Shown one piece after another: positions 12,567-24,386 of a stretch of 64,000 nucleotides of DNA. Every line of letters starts with the position of its first letter. The stretch's first letter is position 1. Under the pieces are notes generated by a model. That model searched no databases. It saw nothing but the letters and a program-made list of their open reading frames with translations, and was not told where the DNA came from. Position numbers and translations under genes: made by a program. The stretch is from Gnetum montanum (lineage: Eukaryota; Streptophyta; Gnetopsida; Gnetales; Gnetaceae), in NCBI GenBank assembly GCA_015680685.1, contig MNCI01030356.1, positions 283,398 through 347,397 of the forward strand, in the 5' to 3' direction.

Positions 12567-14785
12567 TGTATTATCTGAAATCGTTAGTGCATGGTTGGAA
12601 TGAAATGAACATCGAGAGATCTACAGACAGGCACAGAAGACCCTACCTTTTCTTGAGGGCAAGCTAGAACTGACGAAGGTAGAGTACCTTGGGTGGTCCA
12701 CCCGCAGATCAGACAAGGATTTCCCCAAACGTATGCCAATGTGCAATACGCTGGGTTATATGTAAACGACGTAATAAATGTGAACCAGAACACAAGCGTG
12801 TAGGAATGTAAACAAGAGATAAAGAAACACGAACAAAAACTGTAACAAATCTTAGCCAAAAACGCAGCAATATTATTGCATAATGAAAATTACAATGCAC
12901 CGGTCTAGACGCAGTTGTGAGTCTGACACAAGGCGGACAAAGAGCCCCAGTGGATGCAGATGGATGATGGTATGCTAGTTTGGGCTACAGGCACAGCGTG
13001 AAGGCTGTCTGCTCAACATGTAGGGTAGAAGTCCAGTGTACAGGCTGGGTTTTCTCGATGCTCTAAGTGTCGATTGCCCCAAATTTTTGCCCAGATTTTC
13101 TCAATTTTTCAACCCCAATCTGGTCAAAAATCCAGGTTTTTGTATGAGTTTGGGCATCAAATTTAGATCTGAGATGGGATGATTAGCTGTGGGATGCTGG
13201 AATTTCGGATCGGGTGACACGTGGAGCGTCGATCGGGTGCAAAAGAATACAAGCGTGCAGCATGCTAGCGCGTACACGCTGGGCGTGTAGGCTAGTGTGT
13301 GGGCATGAAAACTGCAATTTTAGAGCTTAATATTATACACTAAATTTGGATCCTTGTTTCCTAAGTGTTGCTGGTTCTTCGGGGCATCCAGGAGCTCATT
13401 TTGGCTTCATTTTGATGGAGTTTTAGGCACATTTCTAGTGTGCATGCTGTGCTGTACGTTGGGCGTGCATGCTGGGCATGCAGGGCGAAGGACAACACTT
13501 CTGATACCAAAATTAATGTCTCCTAAGCCTATGGACTTGTAGATTCAATGACCATACCTTGAGGGTTGACTCCATTATCAAAATCTTACCTAAAATGCCC
13601 ATTCCACCTTGTTCAAAGTGGTGCACGCTGGGCGTACACACTGGACGTGCAGGCCATCGTGCAGGCATGAAAATGCCAATTTTCAAGGTTAAAACTTGAT
13701 TTTTGGGAGCCCAGGATGATGCCTGATTGTTTCTCTACCTCTAGGAATTGATTGCCTATGAAAATCATGGTCCGAGTGCCTTTTTGGTCTGTCTATGATG
13801 GTACACGTTGGGCGTGCAGGCCAGTGTGTAGGCATGAAAACCCATCATTTGGAGCCCAAAACTTGATTTTCAAGAGCCTGAGAGCTACTGGGGGCCTTGG
13901 GGAAGGTCCCAAGGAGTCTAGACCTTCGTTTCTGACTTGTTTTGGTGAGTTTTTGGGGCCCAAAAGTTGTTGCACGCTGAGCTGCACGCTGGGCATGCAG
14001 GCCTGTGTGCAAAAAGTATACTTAGTCAAAACTAAGTGTTTTGAGCTTGGAATTTGTAGTCCTTGTTGCCAGATGTTGATGTAGCCTCCAATGGACCTCA
14101 GGGAACTTTTACTTGCTTGATTCGACTCCGTTTGATGTTTTGTGTAAAGTTCACAAGTTTCGGTCATGCTGGGAAGCATTATGATTTAGGTCGATTCTTG
14201 TCTGAAAGTGCTAGGCCTAAATTTTTGAAAAATGTCAATTTTCAAGGTCAAAACTTGATTTCTGGGAGCCTAGGATGATGCTTGATGGTTTCTCTGCCTC
14301 TAGGAATTGATTGCCTATGAAAATCATGGTCCGAGTGCCTGTTTTGGTCTGTCTATGATGGTACACGCTAGGCGTGCAGGCTAGCGTGTAGGCATGAAAA
14401 CCCATCATTTGGAGCCCAAAACTTGATTTTCAGGAGCCTGAGAGCTGTTGGGGACCTTGGGGAAGGTCTTGGGGAGTCAAGACCTTCATTTATGACTTGT
14501 TTTGGTGAGTTTTTGGGGCCCAAAAGTTGCTGCACACTGGGCGTGTAGGCCTGTGTGCAAAAAGTATACTTAGTCAAAACTAAGTGTTTTGAGCTTGGAA
14601 TTTGCAGTCCTTGTTGCCAGATGTTGACGTAGCCTCCAATGGATCTCAAGGAACTTTCACTTGCTTGATTCGACTCTGTTTGATGTTGTTTGTGAAGTTC
14701 GCAAGTTTCGATCATACTGGGAAGCACTATGATTTAGCTCGATTCTTGTCTGAAAGTGCTGGGCCCAAATTTTTGTGGTGTTTCA
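12567..14785 (-). repeat. 3' LTR of the Tat element (2.2 kb, internal duplication)
   Basis: Starts TGTATTATC after the CATTG duplication and ends gtgtttca. It aligns with 29828-31399 with many transitions. It carries one extra block of about 550 bases (13677-14227 repeated at 14236-14777) that the right LTR has only once. The motif acgctgggcgtgcagg recurs about every 170-200 bases. Confidence 0.9.
13677..14777. repeat. Tandem duplication of about 550 bp inside the 3' LTR
   Basis: Copy one (13677-14227) and copy two (14236-14777) both run from caattttcaagg to gaaagtgct..gcc.aaattttt. The other LTR has one copy (about 30850-31390). The duplication therefore arose in this LTR after insertion, or was lost from the other. 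Confidence 0.85.
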
Positions 14786-14801
14786 TTGGCCCCTCTTTGT
14801 T
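14786..14801 (-). promoter_or_regulatory. Polypurine tract of the Tat element
   Basis: The minus strand reads AAAGAGGGGCCAA immediately before the LTR start TGAAACACC. Confidence 0.65.
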
Positions 14802-15910
14802 GATGCTTGGAGGAATCAACCCAAGAGGCGTTGACAAAGAAGGAAAAAAACACCACAAGCAAACTGGTAGCAAGCATTGTCCTTCGGCACTTGACCAGAT
14901 GTCATCGCACTGTGTTCAGAGTTCACGGGTGTAGGAAACAAGGTTTTGAGATGGGTAGGTAGATGTTTGCAACTGTGGGATTGGGAATTGATCAAGGAAA
15001 TGTGTTGACGTGGGAGAGGAGTGTTCATCTTGTGTAAACAAGTCATGTTGTTCCTTGTCGTTGGCCAATATTTGGTAGACTTGGAACCAAGGCATGAGGA
15101 ATACGTCCTTTGGAGGAATAAGACTCTTGTATCATGTTTGAGAGAACTTGTTGTCGCAACCAAAGCCATGCGATGAGGTGATGCATTCTTTGGGGAAGCA
15201 GGACCCTTGTGGAGTGTCTAAGGGAACCCATTGTCCGACAGCCAAAACCACGCAGTGAGGTGAAACATGATGGTTCGAGACACGAGTATTTCTTTCCAAG
15301 ACAACTGCCTTCCCGCCTAGGGCTTGTATCGAAAGTGCCAAGGGTCTTGTGGTTCATTCTGCTCTTTGCCCTTTGATCATTTTTTTTTTTGTTTTGTCAG
15401 TTTTGGAAAGAGCTTTCTTTCAATTTTACACTCATGCTCATGTGGTGTGTTGTGTGTTGCAACTACTTGAGAGTGCAACAACCTACAACAGTGTGCTTAA
15501 AGTTTTGGGGTGTACTGGATGTATCTGGGAACTGTAACAGGGTAGGAAAGGGAACGAGAGTGTTGGTAGAAATGGAGAATGTATTGGGAACTAGGAATGT
15601 ATTTTTGAATGGATTAATTAACCTAGTTGTGTGCATCAGAAATAATGTGGAACGTTGTCGCCGTGATGAAGTGTATCCGTGTGAGAGCACAACTGGGTGT
15701 CATCCTACAAACACAACTCCAAGAAGACAAGAAAACCACAAGTGAGTGAGTAAGCTTAGACTTCAATAGCAACTGATGAAGCAAAGGCACCAGATGAGAT
15801 TTCAGGTACTAAATATGAATGATAGCAATGTTGTTAGGATCAACTGATGATGAATGAGGCAGCGGCTTTGATGAAGTTTGAATGTAGCTACAGATCGAGA
15901 GGCTAGAGAT
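14802..15910 (-). other. 3' non-coding region of the Tat element
   Basis: Between integrase and the 3' LTR. It contains a tandem repeat of about 80 bases (15111-15190 and 15191-15270, diverged). Several open frames of 60-118 codons overlap on both strands without recognisable similarity. Some Tat elements carry an antisense ORF here; none is convincing in this copy. Confidence 0.5.
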
Positions 15911-15917
15911 GAAGCTG

Positions 15918-16150
15918 CCAGTTTGTAGTCATGGCAGACTGTCATGGGTTAGTTTTATGTCATAACCCGTTGGACATTGCCATTTTACCATTGTAGCGGA
16001 CGATGCGATGCTAGTTTATAGTCGTGGCGAACTATGGAGAGGCAAACCAGTTTATAGTCTTAGCGGACTCTGGCAAACAAAACTATGGCAGTTTAATGTC
16101 GTACCAGATGATCTGTGGTATCAGTTTATCATCATGATGCCAGGATGAAG
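15918..16150. repeat. Hairpin repeat array C (after integrase)
   Basis: About six diverged units of the form agttta followed by a 4-base stem, 6-base loop and matching stem. Clear examples are AGTC-atggca-GACT (15927-15940) and AGTC-ttagcg-GACT (16056-16069). Others at 16020, 16098 and 16125 have partial stems. Same unit design as the arrays at 19791 and 24948. Confidence 0.7.
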
Positions 16151-16166
16151 ATGTACCTTAGGATCA

Positions 16167-19100
16167 TCAAATGTGGAAAGGTTTCAGGTACGCGTGATTT
16201 GTAGGATTGGTCAATTCATTTCCATCCATGTCTGCTAGATTGAACGCTCCGTTACCGTATGCTTTGGTGACCAAGTAAGGCCCTTCCCAGTTGGCTGAGA
16301 ACTTATCCACGTGTTCACGAACCACCTTAAGTACAAGGTCTTCTTCTTTGATCGGGTGCTTATAGATGTCATGTTGATGGCGTCGTCGTTGTTGCTTCTG
16401 GTACCACCCGATTTGATCCAGTGTTCATGTGCATTCTTCTTCCACCAAGTCGAGGTCAACAATGCACAACCCATTGTTCTCACCTTCGTCAAGGAGTCCA
16501 GATAGTGTGATCCTTAAGAATGATACCTGCAACTCCATAGGTAAAACAGCTTCTGAACCATAAACAAGACTATATGGTGTTTTACATGTGGATGTCCTAT
16601 GTGTTGTTCTGTATGCCCATAGCGCATAAACCAGCTGCTCGTGCCATCTTCGTTTGCTCTGATGAAGCATTTTCTTGAGCACCATGATGATAGTTTTATT
16701 TGTTGCTTCTGCTTGTTCATTGCTTTGAGGATAGTAAGGTGATGAAAATGAGTGTTTAATACCTAGGCTTTCATAGAACGTTTTTGTTTCAACACTACTA
16801 AATTATGGCCCGTTGTTAGTGATGATACTCATCGGGATGCCAAAACTAGTCACAATGTTTTCGAGGATAAAGTTGCATACTTGTTTCGATGTGGTCTTCC
16901 TAAGAGGAATAGCTTCTACCCATTTCATGAAATATTCAATCATGATTATTATGAAGCAGTGCCCAGCTGAAGATGGGGGAGTTATTGGTCTGATGATGTC
17001 TATCCCCCATTTCTGGAAAGGTCATGTGATTTCAGCTGTATGCAACTCATTAGGTGGAACATGTATAAGATTACCATGCTTTTGACATGTATCGCATGTT
17101 TTGACTTTGGAGAAATAGTCGTATTCCATATGTGACCAATAGTACCCCAAGTGTCTTATTTTTCTTGCCATTGCTTTGGGCGCTATGTGCCCTCCGCAGA
17201 GTCCCTCATGAACTTGATCGACGACGGTTTGGCTATCGGTGTTATTAACGCATACTAGTAAAATACCTTCATAGGATCTATGACATAACGTATCCCCTAC
17301 TAGTGTATACTGCCAAGAGCGTTTTTGCACCACGTCCTTCTGTGCATTCGTTAGATGTTGAGGTGGTTCACCATGCAAAAGGTACTCTTTGATGTCATCG
17401 TACCACTCTACGACGTGTTTCATGCTAACGGATGCTATGGGAAGTTCATCAAGAGCGTCAGTTATGGGCTTGTTGCAGCTCATGACGAAATTAGGCAATG
17501 CATGAAACATGTCTGGTGACATGTTTAGAGCTAAAGTGGCTAATGTGTCTGCGATAGTATTATCATTTCTAAGCACATGTTGTAGTTCTATATGTTGTAG
17601 TTCTAGGCACAAACTATTTCAGCAAGTGTTTCGTCAAGTCACAATAGGGTTGTAGATGGGACGCCTTGCATGCATACACATCTTTGACTTGGTTTATGAT
17701 TAATTGTGAGTCGCCTCTAACTACAAGACGTGTGATGTTCGTAGCTTGTGCTGCCATAAGGCCTTTGAGGAGACCTTCATACTCTACCATGTTATTGGTA
17801 CAAGGAAAGTTAAATCAGTAAGCGAAGGGTCGCATCTCCCTAGAGGGATATGTGATAACGGCAGCAGCACTTCCACCCCAGGAGGTGGATGCTCTATCGA
17901 AGTTTAATATCGCATCATAGTTATCGGGCACTATGTCAATTGTGCTTACGTTTTTGTCTGGGAATTCTAGATTAATCGTTGCTTGATCTTGTATTGGTGA
18001 TGCGGTCATCTGATTGACTATAGCTTGACCTTTGATGGATGATTGGGCTATATAATGCGGGTCAAACTCAGCAATCATTGCCTTCCATCGAGCTATCCTA
18101 CTTGATTTGTACATGTTGTTTGTGATAGCTCTGAGCATGTTGTCTTTACAAATGATATTTACTTGGTTACAGAAAAGATAATGTCGCCACTTCTTTAAAG
18201 AAAAGATAAGGGCAAGGCATGATCTCTCCACGTCATTGTAATGTTGTTCATGGGCTACTAATGCATGGCTCAAATAGTAAACAGGAACCTCAGTCCCGTC
18301 CTTCCGTTTCTGGCAAAGCATAGATGCAATTGATGAATCCGTTGTGGCAAGGTAGATGTAGAATGGTTTATTGCTCTAAGGTGGGTAAACTGTCGATAAT
18401 TGAGTCAGTGCCATTTTAATATTGTCAAAAGCTTCCTGGCATTGTGGGGTCCATTGAAAGTGTACACTCTTGCATAACAAATGGTTCATGGGTTTCAATT
18501 TATCAGTCAATTTTTTGATAAAGCGCCTAATGAATTGAAATCTACCTTGTAGGCCTCGAAGTTCAATAAGGTTGCTTAATGGTTGCAAGTTTGTGATTGC
18601 CTTCACCTTATCGGGGTCTACTCGAATTCCTACTTCTGAAACTATGAATCCAAGCATTTTGCCTGATTTGACCCCAAAGACACATTTTTTTGGGTTCATT
18701 CTAAGCTCATATTTTAAACAACGCTTAAGTACCAAGTCTAGGTCTTGTATGTGCTGCTCTTCTGTCTTTGATTTAATCGCTATATCGTCTATGTAATCGT
18801 TAAGCGAATGAAGGAGGTAATCACTAAAGATGAAGGTCATTGCTCGTTGATACGTAGCACCAGCATTCTTTAAGCCGAAGGGCATCATCGTGTAACAAAA
18901 TGTTCCCCATGATGTCATGAAGGTTGTCCTGAGTTGATGTTCAGGGTTAATCCGGATATGATTATATCTAGAGAAGCCATCCATAAAAGATAACAGTGCA
19001 TGCCCAACGGTTGAGTCAACTAGTTGATCAATACTAGGTAGAGGGAAGTCATCTTTTATGGTCGCTAGGTTGAGGTCCCGGAAGTCAATGCATAGGCGAA

Positions 19101-19550
19101 TGCTCCCGTTTTTCTTCGGGACAATGACCATGTTGGATACCCAGTTAACATAGTCAACAGCCCGATTGAAACCAGCTTGATAAAGTTTGGTGATCTCATT
19201 GCGAACTACCAACGCTACCTCAGGTTTAACCTTATGCACCTTTTATTTCACCGGTCTTAGTTTTGGATCGAGTATGATGTTATGTTGGACTATTCAAGGG
19301 TCCAGCCCAGGCATGTTAGTGTAAGACCAAGCGAATGCTTTGATGTTGCTTATTAACACTTTCGCTATGTCATTGGCAAGTTGTGGGTCTAGTAAAGTAC
19401 TTAATTTTAGTATCTTTACTTCGCCGCTCAGCATAGTGATGTGGATTTCAATTAATGGATCTTCAGTGATGTTATCGACTTCAATATCCAGTGATTTCGT
19501 CATGTTTTAAAAGCGTTCTATGGTTTCCTCTGTCGATGCCATCGAGTTTT
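16167..19550 (-). pseudogene. pol: pol: RT, RNase H, second RNase H, integrase
   Basis: RT starts around MPGLDP (19310) and runs through RLCIDFRDLN, SFMDGFSRYN and the catalytic YIDDIAI (about 18790). RNase H follows (YYLSHALVAHEQHY, near 18280). A second, archaeal-type RNase H has FDRASTSWGG, CTNNMVEYEGLLKGL and VVRGDSQLI (17920-17680). Integrase has its HHCC finger (HEGLCGGH ... CDTCQKHGN, about 17195-17060). In its core the first Asp is WGIDII, the second Asp is changed to Asn (IITNNGP), and Glu lies in NEQAEATNK. The C-terminal EGPYLVTKAYGNGAFNL precedes the stop at 16167. In-frame stops occur at about 18376, 17815 and elsewhere. One frameshift falls near 17605 beside a short duplication of agaactacaaca. 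RT and the first RNase H look otherwise well preserved. Confidence 0.92.
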
Positions 19551-19790
19551 TGTAAGTCGATGTGTCTAAATCAATGGACTTGTTGTTCATCTCCCGTTGG
19601 ATGGGTCCGTATGGTCCATCGATGAACAATGGTGCAAATAGTTGCTTACTATCCATGCTTGCCCCTACCAAGTCACAGGAAGCAACGCTAACAAGGGGGG
19701 GGTTTGCTAGTTGTTTTATGATGCTAATTCAAATACTTAAATGTGGTTGAAGTATGCTAAAGTTGGTTCATTGTCTCACTTGGCCGCACG
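19551..19790 (-). other. Junction between RT and hairpin array B
   Basis: Upstream of the recognisable RT. Contains a short G run (19696-19702) and no clear domain. It could be the N-terminal linker of the RT frame or the end of the spacer. Confidence 0.3.
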
Positions 19791-19985
19791 GTGGTTTAAG
19801 GCCGTACTTGGCCAATCGCGGTAGTTTAAGGCCTTACCGGGCCATTCGCGGTAGTTTATGGTCTTACCAGGCCATTCGCAGTAGTTTAAGGCCTTACCAG
19901 GTCATTCGAGGCAATTTAAGGCCTTACCAGGCCATTTGCGGTAGTTTAAGGCCTTACCAAGCCATTCATGGCAGTTTATAGTTTC
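19791..19985. repeat. Hairpin repeat array B, 30-bp units
   Basis: Six units of exactly 30 bases start at 19791, 19821, 19851, 19881, 19911 and 19941, plus a partial seventh. Each has gtttaa, then GGCC, six bases (mostly ttacca), then GGCC. Variation inside the stems is limited to changes that keep G-U pairing (GGTC/GGCC and the reverse) and one AGCC. It lies at the RT-side border of the spacer. Confidence 0.9.
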
Positions 19986-21097
19986 TAGTTGATTATACAA
20001 TTCGTAATGCTCGTTAAGTGTGAAACTACGAGACAAAGAGTATGTACCAAAGCGCTCATTTTAGGCAAGATCTTACATGAGTGATGTTTAGTTTAGTACA
20101 TAGCTATACACCCTTCTATCTACTCTAAGTTTGTTTATGTTTAATTAATCATTTTTATTTGGAGTAAAGTACTTGGAATGCCGATTTCCTAGAGGGTGGG
20201 GAAGCATGGACAACGTGGGGATGTATTTAACTTGAAACGAATGATAGCAGGCGTAAATGCCAAGGGTGAGCCAGGGACAGCATGAACTTCTCAGCGTGAA
20301 CCAGAGCATGAACCAGAGCTCGGTGTGTATCTACGCTCAGCATAAAATTAAGCACAGCACGAAACTCCCAGCGTGAGCCTCTCAACGGAGATTCAGGGTG
20401 ACGAGGTGATGAAGATCAGGTGGCAAGGACAGGAATAGACAAAGAAATGGTGGCAAGAGGTAGCGACGGGGCAAAGATCTGGCTGCATCGAGAGAGAGCA
20501 TCAACGTGCCACCTGGAGAAGCCCTCAGTGCGAACGCTCTACAAACCCCCGACATGCATGCTCGGCCAAAACCCCAGCATGAACACTCAGCCAAACCCCA
20601 GCGTGAACCTCTCCAAACCCCAGCGTGAAGGCATGGGCAAGGGGAAGCAGGTGCAGGACTTAGGGAGGAAAGAGCTAGACTTGACCTTCGCCAAGGAGAG
20701 TGAGGTGATGCTCCGATGCCTGCCCAAGCCTATGATGGCATCATGGTCTGGATCAGTGCGCCGATAGGGCCTGGTTCCCTGTCAAAATTTGTATTTTTTC
20801 TTTACTGTTTTCATCCATTTGCTTTCAATTTTGTCCCTTTTCATTTTCGGTGCATAGAATTTGTGTGAGATTGGGCCTGTTGTTTTAGCATGCGTATTGG
20901 TGTGCAAGAGGGGGCAGAATGCCCAGCGTGCAGGGTCTGCATGCCAAGCATGCTTAGCGTGAACGGTCTGCATGCCTAGCGTGCAGGGTCTGTACGCTGC
21001 GTGCGAACCCTAAAAAAATGTTATCAAGTGCTAGCCCCAATGTAAAACCTATATTGTTTTTCATGCCTTACCAATTCTGGTTCTTGAACATGTGCAG
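19986..21097 (+). other. Leader side of the antisense gene, with short repeats
   Basis: Contains a GC-rich stretch (20250-20640) with many copies of cagcrtgaac, and a second (20880-21005) with copies of agcgtgcagg resembling the LTR motif. An open frame at 20420-20767 (115 codons) consists largely of these repeats. It could be a first exon or untranslated leader, but nothing proves that. Promoter elements were not identified. Confidence 0.35.
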
Positions 21098-21547
21098 ATG
21101 TCATAAACCTTTCCTTCTTGTGGTGGAACTAGTTGGAGTTCTGGCATGGTTCGGGCCCATTGATTGTGATGAACCAATACCTGATATGACTATCGATCGA
21201 AATGGGGTATGGTTCAGAACGGGTGTTAGCAAATTCCTTGCTTTCATCTTACAAAGATTCAGTGTGGTGGTGTGGTCTCACCTAAATGAACAATCAGCAT
21301 AGAGCGTCCTTGAGACCATGTTACCGGGATCATCAAATGGTATAGTGGCTTTCATGGCTGATGTCGATGAGGGATTATCCACAGTTGGGGATGGTCCCTC
21401 TGGAGGACGCAGATCCACCCATCCATTGACGCATGTATGGGACTTATTATCATGTAGCCCTCACAACGTCAATAGCACTTTATTCTTAGCATCTCATGCG
21501 CATACCTTGTTCCAGAATCCTCCTGGAACGGTGTACAGGGTAGAAAG

Positions 21548-21622
21548 GTAAGTTTGTTTAATTCATCATTTCTGCATTAATTCCTAGTGGTTGTTCATGT
21601 TTTGACCGTCGTTCGTTTGTAG
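21548..21622 (+). other. Intron 1 of the antisense gene
   Basis: 75 bases, GTAAGT at the donor and tttgtag at the acceptor with a T-rich tract before it. Removing it joins AG to G in frame; reading through meets a stop at once (21549). Confidence 0.75.
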
Positions 21623-21894
21623 GCCTCAATTTGATAAAGAAGGAGTATGCATAGGTGATGATGGACTTGCATTGGCTCATACTGCCTTAGAGGCTTTCAT
21701 GGCAGGTCCCACTCTTTGTGGTGCCGTGTTAGCCCAGACCAAGGGCAAAATTGTCCATTTTCACAAATGATATTCTAAGGCTTTTGCACAATGTGAGGAA
21801 CAGGGGTGGCTACATGCGGATTGGTCCCATAACGGGCCAGTTTTCCCATGCGATGCTGATTTGACTTCTAATGATCTTAATCCATTGTCTAATG

Positions 21895-21983
21895 GTGAGT
21901 AATAGTTTTTTGACTCTTCGCATTTGTTGTTTTTCCTACCACATTGGTTGTGTTGATTCCATGGTTTTATCCTATGCATGCAG
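21895..21983 (+). other. Intron 2 of the antisense gene
   Basis: 89 bases, GTGAGT donor and atgcatgcag acceptor. Removing it switches the frame to that of the long exon 3. Confidence 0.75.
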
Positions 21984-23030
21984 TGGATGTCACCCTTGGT
22001 GGAGTCACCATAGAGACTGGGCAGAATTAGGGCACTTTGTCCATGAAGTTTAGAGATATCGACGATGCACAACGGTGGTTGCATGATGAGGCATCACTGC
22101 ACGTTGTCGGTTGCTTGAGCGATGCCGGCCTCATGGAGCTGTTCACTGCTTTAAGTCCTAACGTCTCCGTGACTGAGATGATTGCGATTGTTAATTCATT
22201 CAATGAGGCTGTTATTTACTATAGCACTCATGTCAAGGGAATTAGAGTGGCTTTCCATCTGTCGGCAGAGTTCTTTTCAGACCTCTTCGACATGCCGACG
22301 GATGGGGCTGGAGTGACTTTGGATAGAGCGAAAAAAGAGGCCCATGTGGTTTGCGAGATGGAGGACTGGCTAGGTATACCCAAAGATGCTAAGGGTTTTT
22401 CTATGCAGGGAAAATCAAAAGAAACCGAAGTAAATGAGCTGTATCCACTGTTCAGAGCACGAGTGTTTCCTAAATTCCTGTCCCAAGTGAAGACTTTTGG
22501 GGTAGAATCTGTGCGTATCATGCATACAATTCTGGAGACTGGGGTGCGTTATAATTGGACTCAGTTTTTACTTTCGGGTTTTTGCCAGGAGATAGTGAGA
22601 TTACGTTCAAACGTTGATGCACAGTCCCATTTTACCTTTGCATTCTTTGCTGGTTACCTGCGCCGACTAGCTGAATTTCTAGTAGTTCGTGTGGGCAACG
22701 AGTATGTGTTAAGGGATCGTGGCCAAATATCTCGCCCGTGGATTTGCCACTTGTTTGAGGTGACCAAATCTCAAGATGCCCCTGAAGGGATTGATGAATC
22801 GATCTCTATTACAACGGGGGGATCCTCTGGTCATTCAATTCACACACGTGATAGGGTAGGGCTGAAGCCAGATGGTGTGCCTTATACTACCAGGAGAGCC
22901 GATCGAGTAATCAGAGAGACAATCGAGAAGGCAAAATCTAAAGTTCAAAGACCTAGGCGTTCCAGAGAGGTTGCTCCAGCCGTAGATGAACCAAAAGTGA
23001 AACGCATACGATTTAAAATATCTGCATGGG

Positions 23031-23153
23031 GTAAGTAAGCCTAATTCGTTCATTTATCCTTGTTTTAATTATCATTCTTATTATTATTTTTTATTCTATT
23101 TTTATTTTGTCATTTATGCAAAACTAACATTGAACTCATGAATGTCATCAAAG
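23031..23153 (+). other. Intron 3 of the antisense gene (acceptor uncertain)
   Basis: Strong donor GTAAGT after a long open exon, then very T-rich DNA. The only nearby acceptor (tcatcaaag, ending 23153) leaves the next exon one base out of phase. Either a small indel or a lost acceptor explains this. Confidence 0.5.
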
Positions 23154-23445
23154 CCAACTCCTGAAGTAAGAAGAGAGGGGTTAGCACCGATCATAGAGGA
23201 GGAAGAGGCCCCAACCAGCCAAGATGAGGCGGGACAGGTGGGTAACGATGAGATAGAAATTCCTGTCCCCCTAAGGGAAGAAACCAAAGAAGGAGCAAAA
23301 GTCACCACGAAAAAAGATCACGCTGGTGAAATGACTGAAGCTAACGAGATGTTTGATGATTTCTTCGCAGGAAGGTTAAACCTTGGCACTCCTCTGAATC
23401 TGGGAGAAGAGAGGAATTTCGATATGTTTTCGTCATTATGTTTAT

Positions 23446-23511
23446 TTGGGTTTTGAGTTGTTTTCATTTCCATTATTTAGCATTTTGACTTTGTGTTTTT
23501 CTTGCTACAAG
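23446..23511 (+). other. Intron 4 of the antisense gene (donor approximate)
   Basis: The acceptor cttgctacaag at 23501-23511 is good. The donor is probably a GT near 23436-23450, where an in-phase junction is possible, but it is weak. Confidence 0.45.
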
Positions 23512-23715
23512 ACGCGGATGTTGAAACCAGGACGACTCCTAACATTCGCTTACACATACCTGCAATGAAGATTCCAATGGAAATGACCACCAAAGTCGGT
23601 TCGTCTCCCATACTTGAACCATTTACTTGGACCAAAATGCCAAGTAAAACAGATTTCATCCATGGTATTGTTAATGAGGTAGTTGATCGCATCCAACAAG
23701 CTTATCCTAAAATAG

Positions 23716-23796
23716 GTACATACATTTTAAACATTTTGAGTCTTTTCCTTTTCACATATGTTCTACTGTCAACGTATATGTTTCTTATATTGATAG
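23716..23796 (+). other. Intron 5 of the antisense gene
   Basis: 81 bases, donor GTACAT and acceptor ttgatag, T-rich interior. Its length is a multiple of three and it happens to be open, so retention would not shift the frame. Confidence 0.6.
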
Positions 23797-24140
23797 GTGT
23801 TGAATTGAAGTGGGATCCATCCGAGGCTACTTGTATTGACAGTCTGCCTGAACTACCGTCAAAAATTGAGCATGTGTGAAGACAGATCTATGACGATGTG
23901 GCAGAATGTGTTGTGCAAAATCCCAAGTCGCTTTGGACCTGTAGGCGTTCTATCGAAAAGCTATGGTTGCAAATTCAGGCAGGGGAGAAATAGATCGCAA
24001 AACTATCAGCAGAACGAGATGACTTTAAGTCATGCTATGAGTTTGCCTCTGCTAGGTTGACAGGTGATCGTTCTTGGTGAACCTCTGAGGTTGCTTATAC
24101 TAGATATTGGAATCTATTGAACCGCCAAGTAACTATGATT

Positions 24141-24386
24141 NNNNNNNNNNNNNNNNNNNNNNNNNNNNNNNNNNNNNNNNNNNNNNNNNNNNNNNNNNNN
24201 NNNNNNNNNNNNNNNNNNNNNNNNNNNNNNNNNNNNNNNNNNNNNNNNNNNNNNNNNNNNNNNNNNNNNNNNNNNNNNNNNNNNNNNNNNNNNNNNNNNN
24301 NNNNNNNNNNNNNNNNNNNNNNNNNNNNNNNNNNNNNNNNNNNNNNNNNNNNNNNNNNNNNNNNNNNNNNNNNNNNNNNNNNNNNN
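24141..24386. other. Assembly gap (246 N)
   Basis: Hides the end of exon 6 and the start of the last intron of the antisense gene. Confidence 0.95.

Noticed and set aside
15043-15745. Several 60-118-codon open frames near the 3' end of the Tat element as a possible second antisense gene
   Set aside because: They overlap each other on both strands within tandem repeats, with no splice pattern or domain.
20420-20767. 115-codon open frame upstream of the antisense gene
   Set aside because: Largely made of short tandem repeats (cagcrtgaac). No clear donor site links it to the next exon, so it is not called as an exon.
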